DNA of 64,000 nt from Wuchereria bancrofti (lineage: Eukaryota; Nematoda; Chromadorea; Rhabditida; Onchocercidae). Both the position numbers and the translations under genes were made by a program. The DNA lies in assembly GCA_005281725.1 (NCBI GenBank), contig SSBO01000007.1, forward strand, positions 1,556,402 through 1,620,401, in the 5' to 3' direction. Below are positions 49,687 to 61,514 of this stretch, piece by piece. The notes beneath the pieces are model-generated. The model was given only the letters and a program-made list of their open reading frames with translations, did not search any database and had not been told where the DNA came from. How positions within the stretch are numbered: the stretch's first letter is position 1; each line of letters begins with the position of its first letter.

Positions 49687-52546
49687 TTCTTTTCTGCCCT
49701 GTAATTTAAGGAATTTGAAATTCTTGGTGTATGAATAAACGATTTCCGGATAATAAAACGCTATAATATCTAAAACAGAAGGTTAAAAAATTGATCAAGA
49801 TTATCTTATTAATCGACATTCATTGACAAAACAGACACTAACTATATTTGTTCAGTGCTGCCCACAATGTCTCAATAAAAGTGACAACAGTCAGAAGATC
49901 ATTCGGAAATAAATCGAGAGATAGATGAAGCTAAATTATAATAATTAACTTTTTTTAAAGCAAGATTTATCATTGTTTATATTATGAAAAAAATGGTATA
50001 CTTTTAAAAAAACTTTTATTGAATTTAGAAACATAAGTCATCAAAAACAAAAACTCATTCAGCTGACAAAAGAAATAATTCGTGTATTTGAAAAACAATC
50101 CAGCACAGAAGATTAAGAATCAGATTCAAGACGTATCAATGCTGAACACTAGCACTGATTTTTCTGCGGCTCTGTGGCCAGCTAAAGTGACAAGAACTAT
50201 TGATTGATTATTTAAACGGTGTAAGAACAAGCTATTCGGTCTTCAAATACCACTGGTATAATATCAGATTCTGATTAAAACTGTCATTTAATTCACTGCT
50301 TCTAATTAATACCCATCAAATTAAATATAATGTAATGAGTATTTTAAAGAAGTCTAGAGAGATAAAAAGCAAATCAGGGACAGGTTAGCATCATTGAATT
50401 TTATCAGAAAAGGTTCAGAAATCCGAAAAAAAACCCATCACAGCACAGCAATCACAAAATTATTCATCGAGCAAATGACAAATTCATAATTAAGCAGAAT
50501 CAGCATTCGATATTTTCGGCATGCAAAGATAACACCAATGACAGTAAATTGGAACCATAAAACATACCTCACCTCGTGATTTTTACAATGATTGGCTTCG
50601 GAAAACATAACAAGATAATTTATGGTTCCAGAGGAATCAAAAGGACTCGTTCTAATTTCTTGATTCTCGACTGCTTTCTGACATAATATCAGATTAACTG
50701 AATAGTAGATAAACAATTATTAGTGTCCAGCATTGTTAACAAATCATTTTTCGGTCTCAGCAAGGCAAAAATTGACTTCTGTTTCTACTTAACTAACAAG
50801 ATCAGAAAATAAAAATTTCTTTTTCTACTAATAACCAATTTTAAAGAAGAGTGTTTAATTGTGAAGTAGTTGAATTTTACGGCTTCAGAAAGTGGATTAC
50901 GTTCGCCTTAGACGAACAAAATTTGCCTACAAGAGCAAGACCATATAGAAATCGATAGAAAGGGAAAGGGAATAAAAAGTGGGAGCAAGTGTGCGGGTCA
51001 TCCAACGAGTGGGCAAAGGTTAAACCTCATAAGAGTTAGGACAAGGACTGACGAGAAAGGGACAAACCTCAATGAGGGTAGTGCGCTAATAATAGCAACG
51101 ATTGTAATAGCAGTAGCAGAAAAGCCCCTTCTGCCAATAGCAATACAGCAGAGAGTAATCAATGGACATAGCACCATCTGTTATTCGTTCTGACACAGGA
51201 AGATGGACATTGGATGGACGAAGAGAGAGAGACGCTGAAGTTGACCTTGCACTGACAACCCCCATTTGAATATTAATAAGACGAATGAACGAGTAACACC
51301 GCCCAGATGACCGCTTGGCAATCAGCAATCATAATAGTGACCAGCGGTGATGCTTTCGACTTCACAAAGAGGGACTGACTTCTTTTCCAAGCTTTTCGAT
51401 ACATTATAACACAGCACCCACATTAATTAAGGCTGTCACAATACTCATTTTAAATACTGACTAGATTGAAAACATGATAATGTGTTACTGATAAAAGAAA
51501 ACTTTAATAAAGTGCATAACGATTGTAAGCCAACGTGTAAACATGCAAATAAAGACGTTATAGACGTCTCTGAATTTGCAGAATGAAATGAAAAGATGAA
51601 AAGTGAGATGATAAAAAACAGTTAATGGAAAACGAGTGCAGTTTCTCATATACAACATAATACAAATAGATAGACACATTATTTTCCCGAAGTTTCTTGA
51701 AATATATGTTGTCTCCAATGAAGGTCAACTTTGAAATAAATAAGTAGGAAGACATGAGTTATGGCTCATCGAGAGCATTTCTTCTGTGGAAGCATTCCAA
51801 TTTTCGGTATTTTTCGCACCCTTTTGATATCTATGTTGGGATGAGTTAGTTCTTTATCAATAGAGAGTAATAAATGCGGAATAGACTTCTTGCTACTGTA
51901 CCTAGCCACTACACCTTGCTACCTATTGTACCTCTCTGTCCTACTACCAAAACTGTCGAAATCCACCAAACACTCCCAATTCAAATGAATCTTACTTGTT
52001 CAAAATGTTTGGACACAACGCAGCGTCTCGTGGGCTGCGTTAATTAATGGCGTATGTCAGATGATGGTTTGTCGCGATATGCTATTCATTTTCGTGGACA
52101 TTTGTTTTCATGGACATCGGTAATGGCGGTGACAGTGAGGGGGGATGCAGTTGCGTGGGGAGCACCACGGCAGTACTTCCCGTGAACACAAGACATGTTG
52201 ACTAGCGGTGACTTGTTTTTGTGGGAAAAGAGTTATGGGTTGCATTTTTTCTTTCCTCGAAATTGAAATTGGTTATTTAGAATTTGGGATAACAAGATTT
52301 CTTAATAGTTTAAAGAGGTGATTACTTAACTTCTGCAAAAATGGAATTTGATTATTTCACCATGTAACTGGATTATCAGCGTGCTGATTAACATGGTCCC
52401 AGACATTTTTTGTGATTTTCGTGCCTTTTCTATATCAATTCTTTCGTGTTGTTTCTTTTTTCTGGTGTGAAGTGTACATCTGATTGAATTCAATTTATCA
52501 GGTGTTTGATTGGAGTGTATGTTCTGTCTGATTAACGGTTTTGGTA
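49687..52546. other. Divergent intergenic region between the RS protein and CHTOP
   Basis: No gene recognised. It includes GC-richer patches (about 50920-51340 and 52010-52200), the second with a perfect 8-bp stem hairpin (52017-52041). AATTTATCAG near 52492-52501 could be the acceptor just upstream of CHTOP. Promoters for both flanking genes probably lie here. Confidence 0.5.
52017..52041. other. GC-rich hairpin
   Basis: AACGCAGC and GCTGCGTT form a perfect 8-bp stem around a 9-base loop, 0.5 kb upstream of CHTOP. It could be a regulatory palindrome or a structured RNA element. Confidence 0.4.
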
Positions 52547-54328
52547 ATGGAAACAGCATCAGTACCGTCTCGAATAGTTCTCATGGGAACTTCAAAAATA
52601 TCCTTAAATGAAAGGTCAGTTTGTTGTTTGTATTGTGTAAACATTCTCTGGAGATTCTTGAATTAAGTCCATCCTTATGGACGTCACAGTACTACAAAAG
52701 TAAAACAAAGCTTAACATATTAAAATTTTTGACAGTGTTGCTTGAAAAAATTACTTGTAGCTTTGATTTGAACAAATTCTTTTACAGATCTGGAAGTTGC
52801 TAAAAATGATGAATTGACTTCATTCATGATAGATTATAGCCGTGTTCTTGTAATCATTGTTCATGGAATTTGAGTTTTTGGATAAGACCTATTCATACAT
52901 CCTCATGTTGTATTGGGTGAAAAAAAGCGGATGTAAAGTACTGAATAATAGTTCTCTTAATTAAGAACTGCACGTAAATGAACTCTCTTATTCTACGCTT
53001 CCGAGTAATTGTTACTTATTTTGCTACGGCACGCAGGTTTTCCCAAATTCCGGTGCCTAAATTACGACATAGTGTTGCCCCAATAAGAAGTTACAACAAT
53101 GGTAATATCGAACAGAGCTATCGTGAACCGATTTTAAATCGGCGTCCATTGTATATCGATGATATCGAAGTGAGTTAAATTTTTTGTCGCAATAAATATG
53201 TTTTCGAACAGATTAGCTCTTCTTTTTTTGTATGTGTATTTTTAAATTTTGTATGTGGAAGTTGCTAGAAATGATGAATGGATTTCATTCATGATAGATT
53301 CTTTTTTTTCACGTAATCATTGTTCGTGGAATAAGGGTGATATGTGGCATGGGAGCTGAATTGGAGTATCTTTTTCTTTCAAAATAGTTTTAATCATTAC
53401 AGTGTTAAAAGGAACCTCTCAGGTTTATAAAGACTTTCCAATTTTTATGCCAACTTATTCCTTCTGGAACAAGCTTTTTAGATTGGGAAGATAAGGGATC
53501 ACCTTTTTTCTGCCAGAATACCCTTTTTATAACTTGCAATGTTTCCACAGTGATGCTCAATCTTACAGGTTTCTTGTTTCCATATCCTGTTGGACCACTT
53601 GATTATTAACAGATTCCAACCGTAGTTTTGTTATTTATTAGTTAAAAGTAGACTTTTTTTTTTCTAAGTTTGTTTTCATGTGCAAGAGATTTCAGTTGTC
53701 AAATGATTATGATGCAATTGAAGAAGATAACATAGAGGCTGCGACGAATTACGTTGAACAAGTCCGCATTATACCAAAACGCAAGTTGGGAATTTATCAG
53801 AGTCCTCGTTTCGCTCGTATTCCAGTTCGTAATCGTATCTCTTTTCCGCATTGGCGTAATAAATTTAACTATGGTCTCGTGCGCAAAGTCAACATTGATA
53901 GGTATGTTTTGTAAGTTGGTAACCGAAATAGAAGTTATCAGTATAGTGATTAAGCGGGCTAGCTAACGAAGAAAAGCACGTCGGAAAAGCTGCTTTGGAT
54001 AACCGGACATGCTTGTTCTAATAAGTTATTCTATATTACACATATTGATTTTAGGCCTCGTCCTTTCGGTTCATTGCGATATGCTAGCAGAAACACGCGT
54101 TTTGCGCGAAATGGTTTCAGCCGAACACTTTGGCGTCCGAATACTATTCTACCACGGAACCGTGCGTTTTATGGTCGAGGTGGTCGTTTTTTTGGTGGCA
54201 GTTTATCCAGTAGTAATTCCAACCGTACCAAGCGGTCAGTTGTAACAAAGGAGGAACTGGATAAGGAACTCGATGAATATATGAAAAAAGGAAAACATCC
54301 ACAGATTGACGTTTCTGATCTCAAATAA
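52547..54328 (+). CDS. CHTOP (Friend of PRMT1)-like mRNA export adaptor
   Basis: Exons 52547-52614, 53037-53169, 53696-53901 and 54055-54328 join in frame to 226 aa. The N-terminus RIVLMGTSKISLNERF aligns with human CHTOP KVVLKSTTKMSLNERF. The C-terminus VTKEELDKELDEYMKK aligns with LTKEQLDNQLDAYMSK, the FoP motif that contacts TREX/UAP56. The family binds RNA, is methylated by PRMT1 and stimulates mRNA export. The central Gly-Arg region, long in vertebrates, is reduced here to scattered Arg and one GRGGRFFGG. A second in-frame ATG at 52978, reading through the exon 2 acceptor, would give a different N-terminus but lose the conserved one. Introns 1 and 2 carry copies of a diverged repeat. Confidence 0.93.
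52789..53332 (+). repeat. Diverged about 80-base direct repeat in CHTOP introns 1 and 2
   Basis: GGAAGTTGCTAAAAATGATG (near 52791) and GGAAGTTGCTAGAAATGATG (near 53257) start two related blocks. Both continue with CATTCATGATAGATT and end with GTAATCATTGTTC. They flank exon 2, suggesting an old local duplication. Confidence 0.75.
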
Positions 54329-55554
54329 GTTTTTCTGTGCTTGTTATTTACTTTTCATTTCTTTTTCTCTGATTAACTAGCAGTCCTAAGTTTTTGTGAT
54401 TTTTAGGATCCCACTTGAAATTTTTTGTTTTTTGTCTGAAAATGAACTTATTTGTGAGTAGTAATTCCAGCAACTCAATAGAATCGAGATTTGAAGAGAT
54501 TTGGATTCAATTTTTTCATATACTTGTAACTTTTGTTGGATTTTGAACTTTTTGGGTGCTTTGACAAATACCATATCCATTGAGATAAAATTATTTGGGC
54601 CTTAACATCTATTTAATCTGAGGAAGTAGCATTTCAATTTGTTCGTTTGAATCAAATCAATATAGCTTACTTCCTGATACCGAGACCGCGTATGCGATCG
54701 AATTCTTCGAATTTTCTGAATTTCAGTAGGCGTAGAAAACATGATTTTATTGGATTTCAAATTGGAAGAGTGAACCAATGATTCGTGCACTTAGCACCCC
54801 ATTCCCACTCTATCCTGATCGGCTAAGTTTGATTTTTGAGGAAATACTGTTGAATATCAATTACTGATTTAGGCCAAGTGAATTCAAGCTTCCCTGTTCT
54901 CTCATGTTGTCAAGCTAACATCAGAAGATTTGCTGTGCAAAATAAACGGACCATTCGGGTGATAATATTTCAGATTTCTAACAACTGAATAATTAATCTT
55001 TCACTTTCGATGAAATATCTTTCGTTGCTTCCATTACCCTCACATTGTTATTGCTGTTGTTTTTTTATTTGAAAAAATTCTAGTTTATAGCTGGGATCTG
55101 TTTCCTTCGACGTTATCAGTGCGGTTTTTTGATATGTAATGAAGTTTTGCTTTTAAAAAGGAAGGCATTGCATTACAAGCGAAAAGCTTTGCAAAATTGA
55201 ATCGTTTCCATTGTCAAACACAGCGAATTTGCATTACTTGAGCATGGCGTTTTTCACAAATTTTCCCTTACCATATTTGTCTGGTCATCCATCGCAATAT
55301 ACATGTTTCGCATATGAGGTGAATGTTGGTGCGCATATGTGTATCCCCCTATTACCTACCAGTCATCTCCCATCTAATATGATTTTTACTTTTAGCGACC
55401 AATTCATATTATTTCTTGGTTTGCTTCAGTTTTTTTTTGAGGTATTTTTATTATTTTATGCTGCATAGTTCTCATATTGATCTCAACGATGGGAAGAGAG
55501 AGTGTTTAATTCGGTTTCTGTAAAAATTTTGGGATGGAGTAAGTCGAAAATCTG
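54329..55554. other. CHTOP 3' UTR and spacer
   Basis: AATAAA at 54941-54946 may end CHTOP. A possible exon at about 55244-55318 starts MAFFTNFPLPYLSGHPSQ and ends at a GTGAAT donor in phase 0. It might be an alternative first exon of the downstream PP1 subunit gene, but I could not connect it with confidence. Confidence 0.45.
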
Positions 55555-58500
55555 ATGGTCTGGCGTGGGAAAGGCGACAAGTTTCAACAAGATGTCATGC
55601 CAGGTAAGAAAACACTTCATATGAAAAACAACGGAAGAAATGAACTTCAAGATACACATACACTCAGGCGAAAGCCTTTAATACATCACTCAGCAAAGGA
55701 GTATTGGCAGCTGCTGGAGATGCTGGTTAACAGCGGTGGTGGTGATTGTGTTTTAAACAAAACTAGCGGACGTAACATCACGAATATCCGCAACAACGGT
55801 AATTCGACTAGGGGAATGTGAGCTTATCGCTTTTTAATCTGTTAATTTCTTCATCCTCAAACTTTTGTTGTGACTTCTGTTACTGATCAAGGTCTTTCCA
55901 TCCACCTCCCTCTGAGGGAAGGTTGTACAAATGGAATATGGAAATCAAAATTATTAATTTTTTTCATGAAGAAATTCGTTTAATCTGAAAAGGTTCATTC
56001 CAATCTAGCAAGAGAATTTACATAGATGAATTAAGCTTGTTTCATGGCGAGTTATTCTTGCAATATGTCAAAAGGTGTTCATGTGCCCGCAATAATTCAA
56101 AGCATATCTGTATAGTCTCGATTAGTCACTTTGAATTGGGTGCTATGTGAGTACTAAATAATCAATCCCTGAACCTCCGGACATAGTCGCTTTGCATTAT
56201 GTAAGACTTTTGAGGAATCAGCCTAACAGCTTTGCTCTTTCCGTTTAGCTGTACAACTGTACATATTGTAACAAAATATAAGAACTGGAGTAAGTACAGT
56301 TAAGTACTACTATTAGAAATCACAAGTAATATTGTTTGGTTTTATAGTAAAAGCACAATTCAGAAGTTGAGACGATCGGAAATATGCAAATATAAAGTGT
56401 ATCTGTGTGCGATTATAATGAAATGGCATCCAGTGAGTATTAGCAAGCATCATTAGATGATCTATTTTCAAAACGCATGTCTTGTTTTGTAATTTGAGCG
56501 ATTTCAGAAATAAATTTTATGGTTTAGTAGATAGTTTGATAAATTTCGAATTTTTTGGAATAAAATTTCCCTTCATGCTTTTGGAGATTGCGATCTAAAA
56601 GCGAACGCACGTCGCCAACACAGCGACGAAGAATCAAGAAAAATGTGCGATTTTCGGACTGCTTTGATTTGGAACAAGCGGAATACGCAATCAATACGCA
56701 AGCGGAAAAGTACAGTGAGAAATACACGCATCTAACTGTAAGCAGTGGGCCTTGTAGTTCTGGTTAGTACTTTTCTGCTTTACTATTACAGATACTTCAA
56801 AAAATGCAAGATTTCTCCTTCTTTTTTGAAAAGAACTTTGAAAAAAATTTTTTCCCGCCCCCTCATATACAACTGTTTAATTGCTTTCATCATTGTTGAT
56901 ATGTGAACAATCCATAAGAGCTAAAAAAGTTGGAAAATTAGGTTTGAGTGTGAACAGTGATTGTTACAACAAAGAAGCACTGATAATATTTGAAAATTAC
57001 GTAAACAGTGAAACAAATTATCATTCTATGCAATAGAAGAAGCCTGGCAAAAGTCCCAACTGCCAGGGGCATTTAAGAAAAATAATCCAACCAGCATTGA
57101 TGGAGCGACAACAAGCATTGCGGGTTCCAGTCATTTGTCATTAATTTCTTTTTTTGTGTTTGTCCAGAAAGAAAAAAGAAAGTGAGATTTTTGATTGATT
57201 TTTTGAAACTCTTTGAAAAGTAGAACAAATTTTAAAACGATCAATAATTTCTTAGGAAAAAAAACATTTATAAATGAGGTTTCTTCTAAAACATCTGTAT
57301 AATGTTTCTATTGCCTTTTTTGAAATATACGAAAAAGATCTTCAAGACCATCTAAGTGTGTTCATTTACGACCAACTACAATATCATTAAGTCATCCGAA
57401 TAGAAATCGGAAATCACGTAAAAATGTAAAAGTGCTGAAAATTCGAGGGGCCAGATCAATTAAATTAAGCTAATTTAGGAAGTAATATAGGGTAAAATAT
57501 TCCAAAAAAATCAGAAATCCGGACTTAACAAAATTGCTAGTTTTTATGAATCATTGGTATAATCTGCATGCTTCTTCAGTAAACATTTTCAGCTTCGGAA
57601 TTGCAGCTACAGAAATATTTTTGGTTGCCAACAGAAAATGAACTGAGATGGTTGGTTGGTGAACAATGCGTTCATTTGGAAAGTGTACGATGGTTTGGTC
57701 GCGTTATCACTGGTGTGGTTCGGGTGAAGAATTTGGGTTATGAAAAAAAAGTCTGTAATTAAAAGAAAATAAACAGTAATTATTTGAGAAAGATCGAGAT
57801 GTTTTTGTCGATATAACCAATACTAAACATTTTTCTTAGTTTATCAAATAATATATTTGGATCCAAATTTTCGAGACGTTATCGATTCTATTTATATGTT
57901 GGAATATTCGAATCGTTAACTTCTCAGTACATTTCCTCAATCAATGTTTTTGTTCAACGATAGTGAAAAATTACTGATTACTACCTATCAATTTTATTAT
58001 TGTTATTGCTGTAACTTAAATTCTATCATAGTTTAACCTCAAACCCATATGCAATATTATGATTGATCCGGATAAATTAATGCAATTACGGAATTCTATG
58101 GTAATCTGTTTAAAATGTCTTCCAAGTGTTGAATTCTGACTTTAAAGTGAAGTTATAGTAAAAATTTTGCAGATAGAAATATTGTATACCTTTGACGATT
58201 GGACTACCTCATATACAGTAAAAGGAGCTTATACAGAGTAAGTATTTGTTATTTCAATAGATCTATTAGTTGAGCTGTTACGAACTTTTCTTAAAGAATT
58301 TGATAACGTCAAATCTTTCCCAGCAAAAATTGGGATATCTCAGAAAGGGCAACCATACCTTATCGAATTCTATCTAGTAGCTTTCGACTGTCAGTTTTTA
58401 GAAAAGTTATTAAACAGTTCTTTGGCAAGCAGCCTAAATAGTAACTTTTTTAAATAGCACCTTTTCTATGGCCAACTAAGAGAGAAAATTTGGGAAATAA

Positions 58501-58950
58501 CAGAACTCTTCCTAGACTTTTTTCAACGGGTTTTTAGGGCAATTTTTAGGATCGAAAAATAATATCATAATTAATGAAGAGCAGTGGAATTTTAGTAACT
58601 TGTTAAGAGTTCGCTAAAACAAGCTGTCCTGATAACATGGTTTTTGTATTTTGGATAGAGTTTATTACTCACAATATTATGTTTAAACTTGCAGATCACC
58701 GTCACCTCAAGAAGATCGATTTTCATTCTGCATATTCCTGCCATTCTTGAAACTGGACCTATGTATTTACTTCTGTATAAAGTATGAATGTGGTGGGATG
58801 GTATACTGGGACAGCAACTGTGGTGGAAATTATAAATTTGCGTGTCATGCAGTTGCAATAGTTGAAGGAAATGGTGGTGGAGAAAGAACAAATTGTAGTA
58901 ATAGTTCCTTTAATCCATTTTTCGATTCCGATTGCTCAATATTTTTCTGA
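55555..58950 (+). CDS. Glycogen-targeting PP1 regulatory subunit (PPP1R3 family, CBM21)
   Basis: Brings protein phosphatase 1 to glycogen. Model: 55555-55817, 56587-56762, 57593-57750, 58173-58237 and 58695-58950, giving 305 aa, in the PPP1R3 size range. The second exon has the PP1-docking RVxF site KKNVRFSDCFDLE (about residues 105-117). The last three form CBM21: GVVRVKNLGYEKK, IEILYTFDDWTTSY, EDRFSFCIFLPF and YWDSNCGGNY, matching the family pattern EKKVxIRxTFDxW and WDNNxGxNY. The first exon (stop in frame upstream of the ATG) is in phase but has no family signature. The acceptor at 56586 (TTTTGGAG) is unusual, so the 5' half is provisional; an alternative splice from 55600 (CCA G|GTAAGA) to 57593 would skip the RVxF site. 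Confidence 0.85.
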
Positions 58951-61117
58951 TTTATACAATCAATGAAATTTGTCTGCACTTGAGTACAGCAACATCCTTC
59001 CTTCCAAGTATTGAAATTTTCGATTTCATAAACAGTTACGAAGCGATCGTTGTTAAAACACAATTTTGTTGCATCAAATTTTAAAAGTTCCCCAAAATTT
59101 TCTATATTTCAGTAAAGTTACATCTTCACCACGTATTAGTAGTAATTTCGATGAATCACACCAAAAATCTAATCTCGTTACCATGTTTGTGATTATTATG
59201 GTATTTTAAATTTAGAATACCAGACAAAAATTCACTGTCCTTTCTCAATAACGTATTCATTAATTATGGACTTACGTCATCCATATCTTTCGCAAGCATA
59301 TATTGTCAACTATCACTTGACATAAAACAATGCAAACTAAAATCCATTTTGATTTTCCAAACACATTATTAATTTTATTAAAATGATCAGCAAAGGAGCC
59401 AACATTGTTTCTGTATAAGAAGACAGGTGACAAAACAAATTGCTGCTCCTGCATTTTCATTTTTGGCTGAAAGCATCATTCAAGAAATCAACAGAAACAT
59501 GGATACATCCATGCAAAGATATGAAAGCTTTTAGTTATTAAAAAATAAAATAATATGAATAATTTAAGAACAAACACTTACAAAATTGATACCATCTGCA
59601 TGGAAATATTAAATTAAACAAAATTTGTAATCAGAGGAAACTTTGGAATATAGTGGGCGCAAAGTACGTAGCAAATACCGCTATGAAGGAGAGTCCAGCA
59701 CTTGTTATACTGTTGTCACCATTACCATTCTCAATCAGTAATTATTACTTAATTATATTTCCTATGAGAAAAGTGGTTTTCTGTTTCATTATGAGACAGA
59801 ATAAGATCATATACTCAAAACTGAGAAACTTTAATATACCAAAGAGCCTTTGAGTTACTAAAGAACCAAGAACAGGCTGACAGACCCATACAGGCTTTAA
59901 CGAATGTTGCATTGGTGTAAAGTATCAGATTTTAACCTAATCGTACACTGGAATTTCGTTGGATAGCAATGAAAAACATAATAAATATCGCCAAAACAAT
60001 AAAATCAATCTGTAAGTAGCATGACAAAATGTTATTTTTTAAGAAACAAAAATATTTGAATAAAATAAGCTATATTTATGATGCTCACCGAGACCTATAA
60101 GAAATGGTACAAACAATTGCTGTTGCCCATATAAAATCTAGGTAGGTGTGCATATGAATAATTACTATTTTAGTAAAACTACCATCCGTACATAACTTCA
60201 TGACTGTAACATTTCATGAGCAATGTTTTTCCTAAACATCTTTCCGTTAATAATTCATATCCTTATGAGGGATAATCTAGTCACAAATACTCATAACTTC
60301 AATAACGTTTTTAAAAATTCAAAGTAAAAAATATATAAAAAAACGTACACTGGATCTTTGCAGATGAAACCAAGCAAAATTCATTACTATCATTCCTAAA
60401 AAATGACATGAAACTGATGGAATATATTGATTCTTGGAAAAAAGGATCTAGGACAATTTCTTGTTAACAAGGAAAACTATAGTTGAGAATCTCAGGAGAT
60501 TATAAGAAAGTCAAGACTTGAATAAGGAGAATTCTCGCTGTACCTCATGGAAAAAAGTTCATAACATAATACACGCCACTTGGAAAGCATCATCAAGACA
60601 TAGAAAATTAAATAATTAAATAAAGACTATCAAAGACAAACTAGGAATTTATCAGTATCCTCTTTCTAACATGCTAAATAAAATCTCCACATTACTAGAA
60701 ATGCACGGAGAAAGATTGCGAGGTCTTTGTAAATATATATATATAAAGTCAAAAATGCTTATGCATGAGCACCATTCAAACGCTAAATTAAACTAAGCTT
60801 CAAAAGCCACGAAAGTCACCTGTACAGCTTATTTATTAAGTCGTCACAATTCTCTCCTTCAATCAATTACTAATCTCAGCCGCGCATAATTAAAAAAAAA
60901 AGAAAAAAAAGAATTCAGAATGAAATAAAATGAAGTTATCTGTCTAAATAAAATAACTGAAAATGAAAAACAAAATTAAAAAAGTATATTCTCAACCATC
61001 AGTGAGCAATAGTCAAACATGAAAAACTATGCAACAATGACAAGTTGTAGATCTTCATAAGTTCAATTATGACAAAATTTCACTTCATTTATAAACAAGT
61101 GATCAGAAATATGATAA
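58951..61117. other. No gene recognised
   Basis: AT-rich spacer after the PP1 subunit gene, with a short AT run (about 60736-60748) and A-rich tracts. Short frames here look like chance. Confidence 0.55.
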
Positions 61118-61396
61118 ATGAATTCTAACCCAAAAAATACAGTGAGTGGTAGCGGACTGTTTCATCGTTTTATAGTCAACATGAGAGAAAAAGCTGATCC
61201 TAAACGATTTAAAAATTTCATGAAGACCAGTCAAAAAAAGCGGACCAACACCCTAAACGATAAAGAACTATTCTATTTTGAATTAACACTTCATAAAAGA
61301 AAAGCTAAAAAAATTGAATACATGATAAAATCAGTACAAAATGAAAAGATTTCGAAAAATGCTCCACTACCTTTGATTTTCGCCACCGTAAAGTAA
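61118..61396 (+). CDS. Possible small lysine-rich intronless ORF
   Basis: ATG to TAA, 92 aa, starting MNSNPKNTVSGSGLFHRF, Lys-rich (about one fifth Lys), without membrane segment or known motif. No acceptor-like site lies close before the ATG. It is on the strand opposite the zinc-knuckle gene, about 120 bases past that gene's stop. In AT-rich DNA an A-rich frame of this length can arise by chance, so support is low. Confidence 0.22.
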   Translation: MNSNPKNTVSGSGLFHRFIVNMREKADPKRFKNFMKTSQKKRTNTLNDKELFYFELTLHKRKAKKIEYMIKSVQNEKISKNAPLPLIFATVK

Positions 61397-61514
61397 TTAC
61401 CAAATTTAAAACACCGGGAACAATCACAAAACTATAAAGTAAAGTAAAAGGCACACCCTGCTGAATAAAACAAATTTTCATACTTTCGCAACAACCCTAG
61501 CCCTATATTATTCA

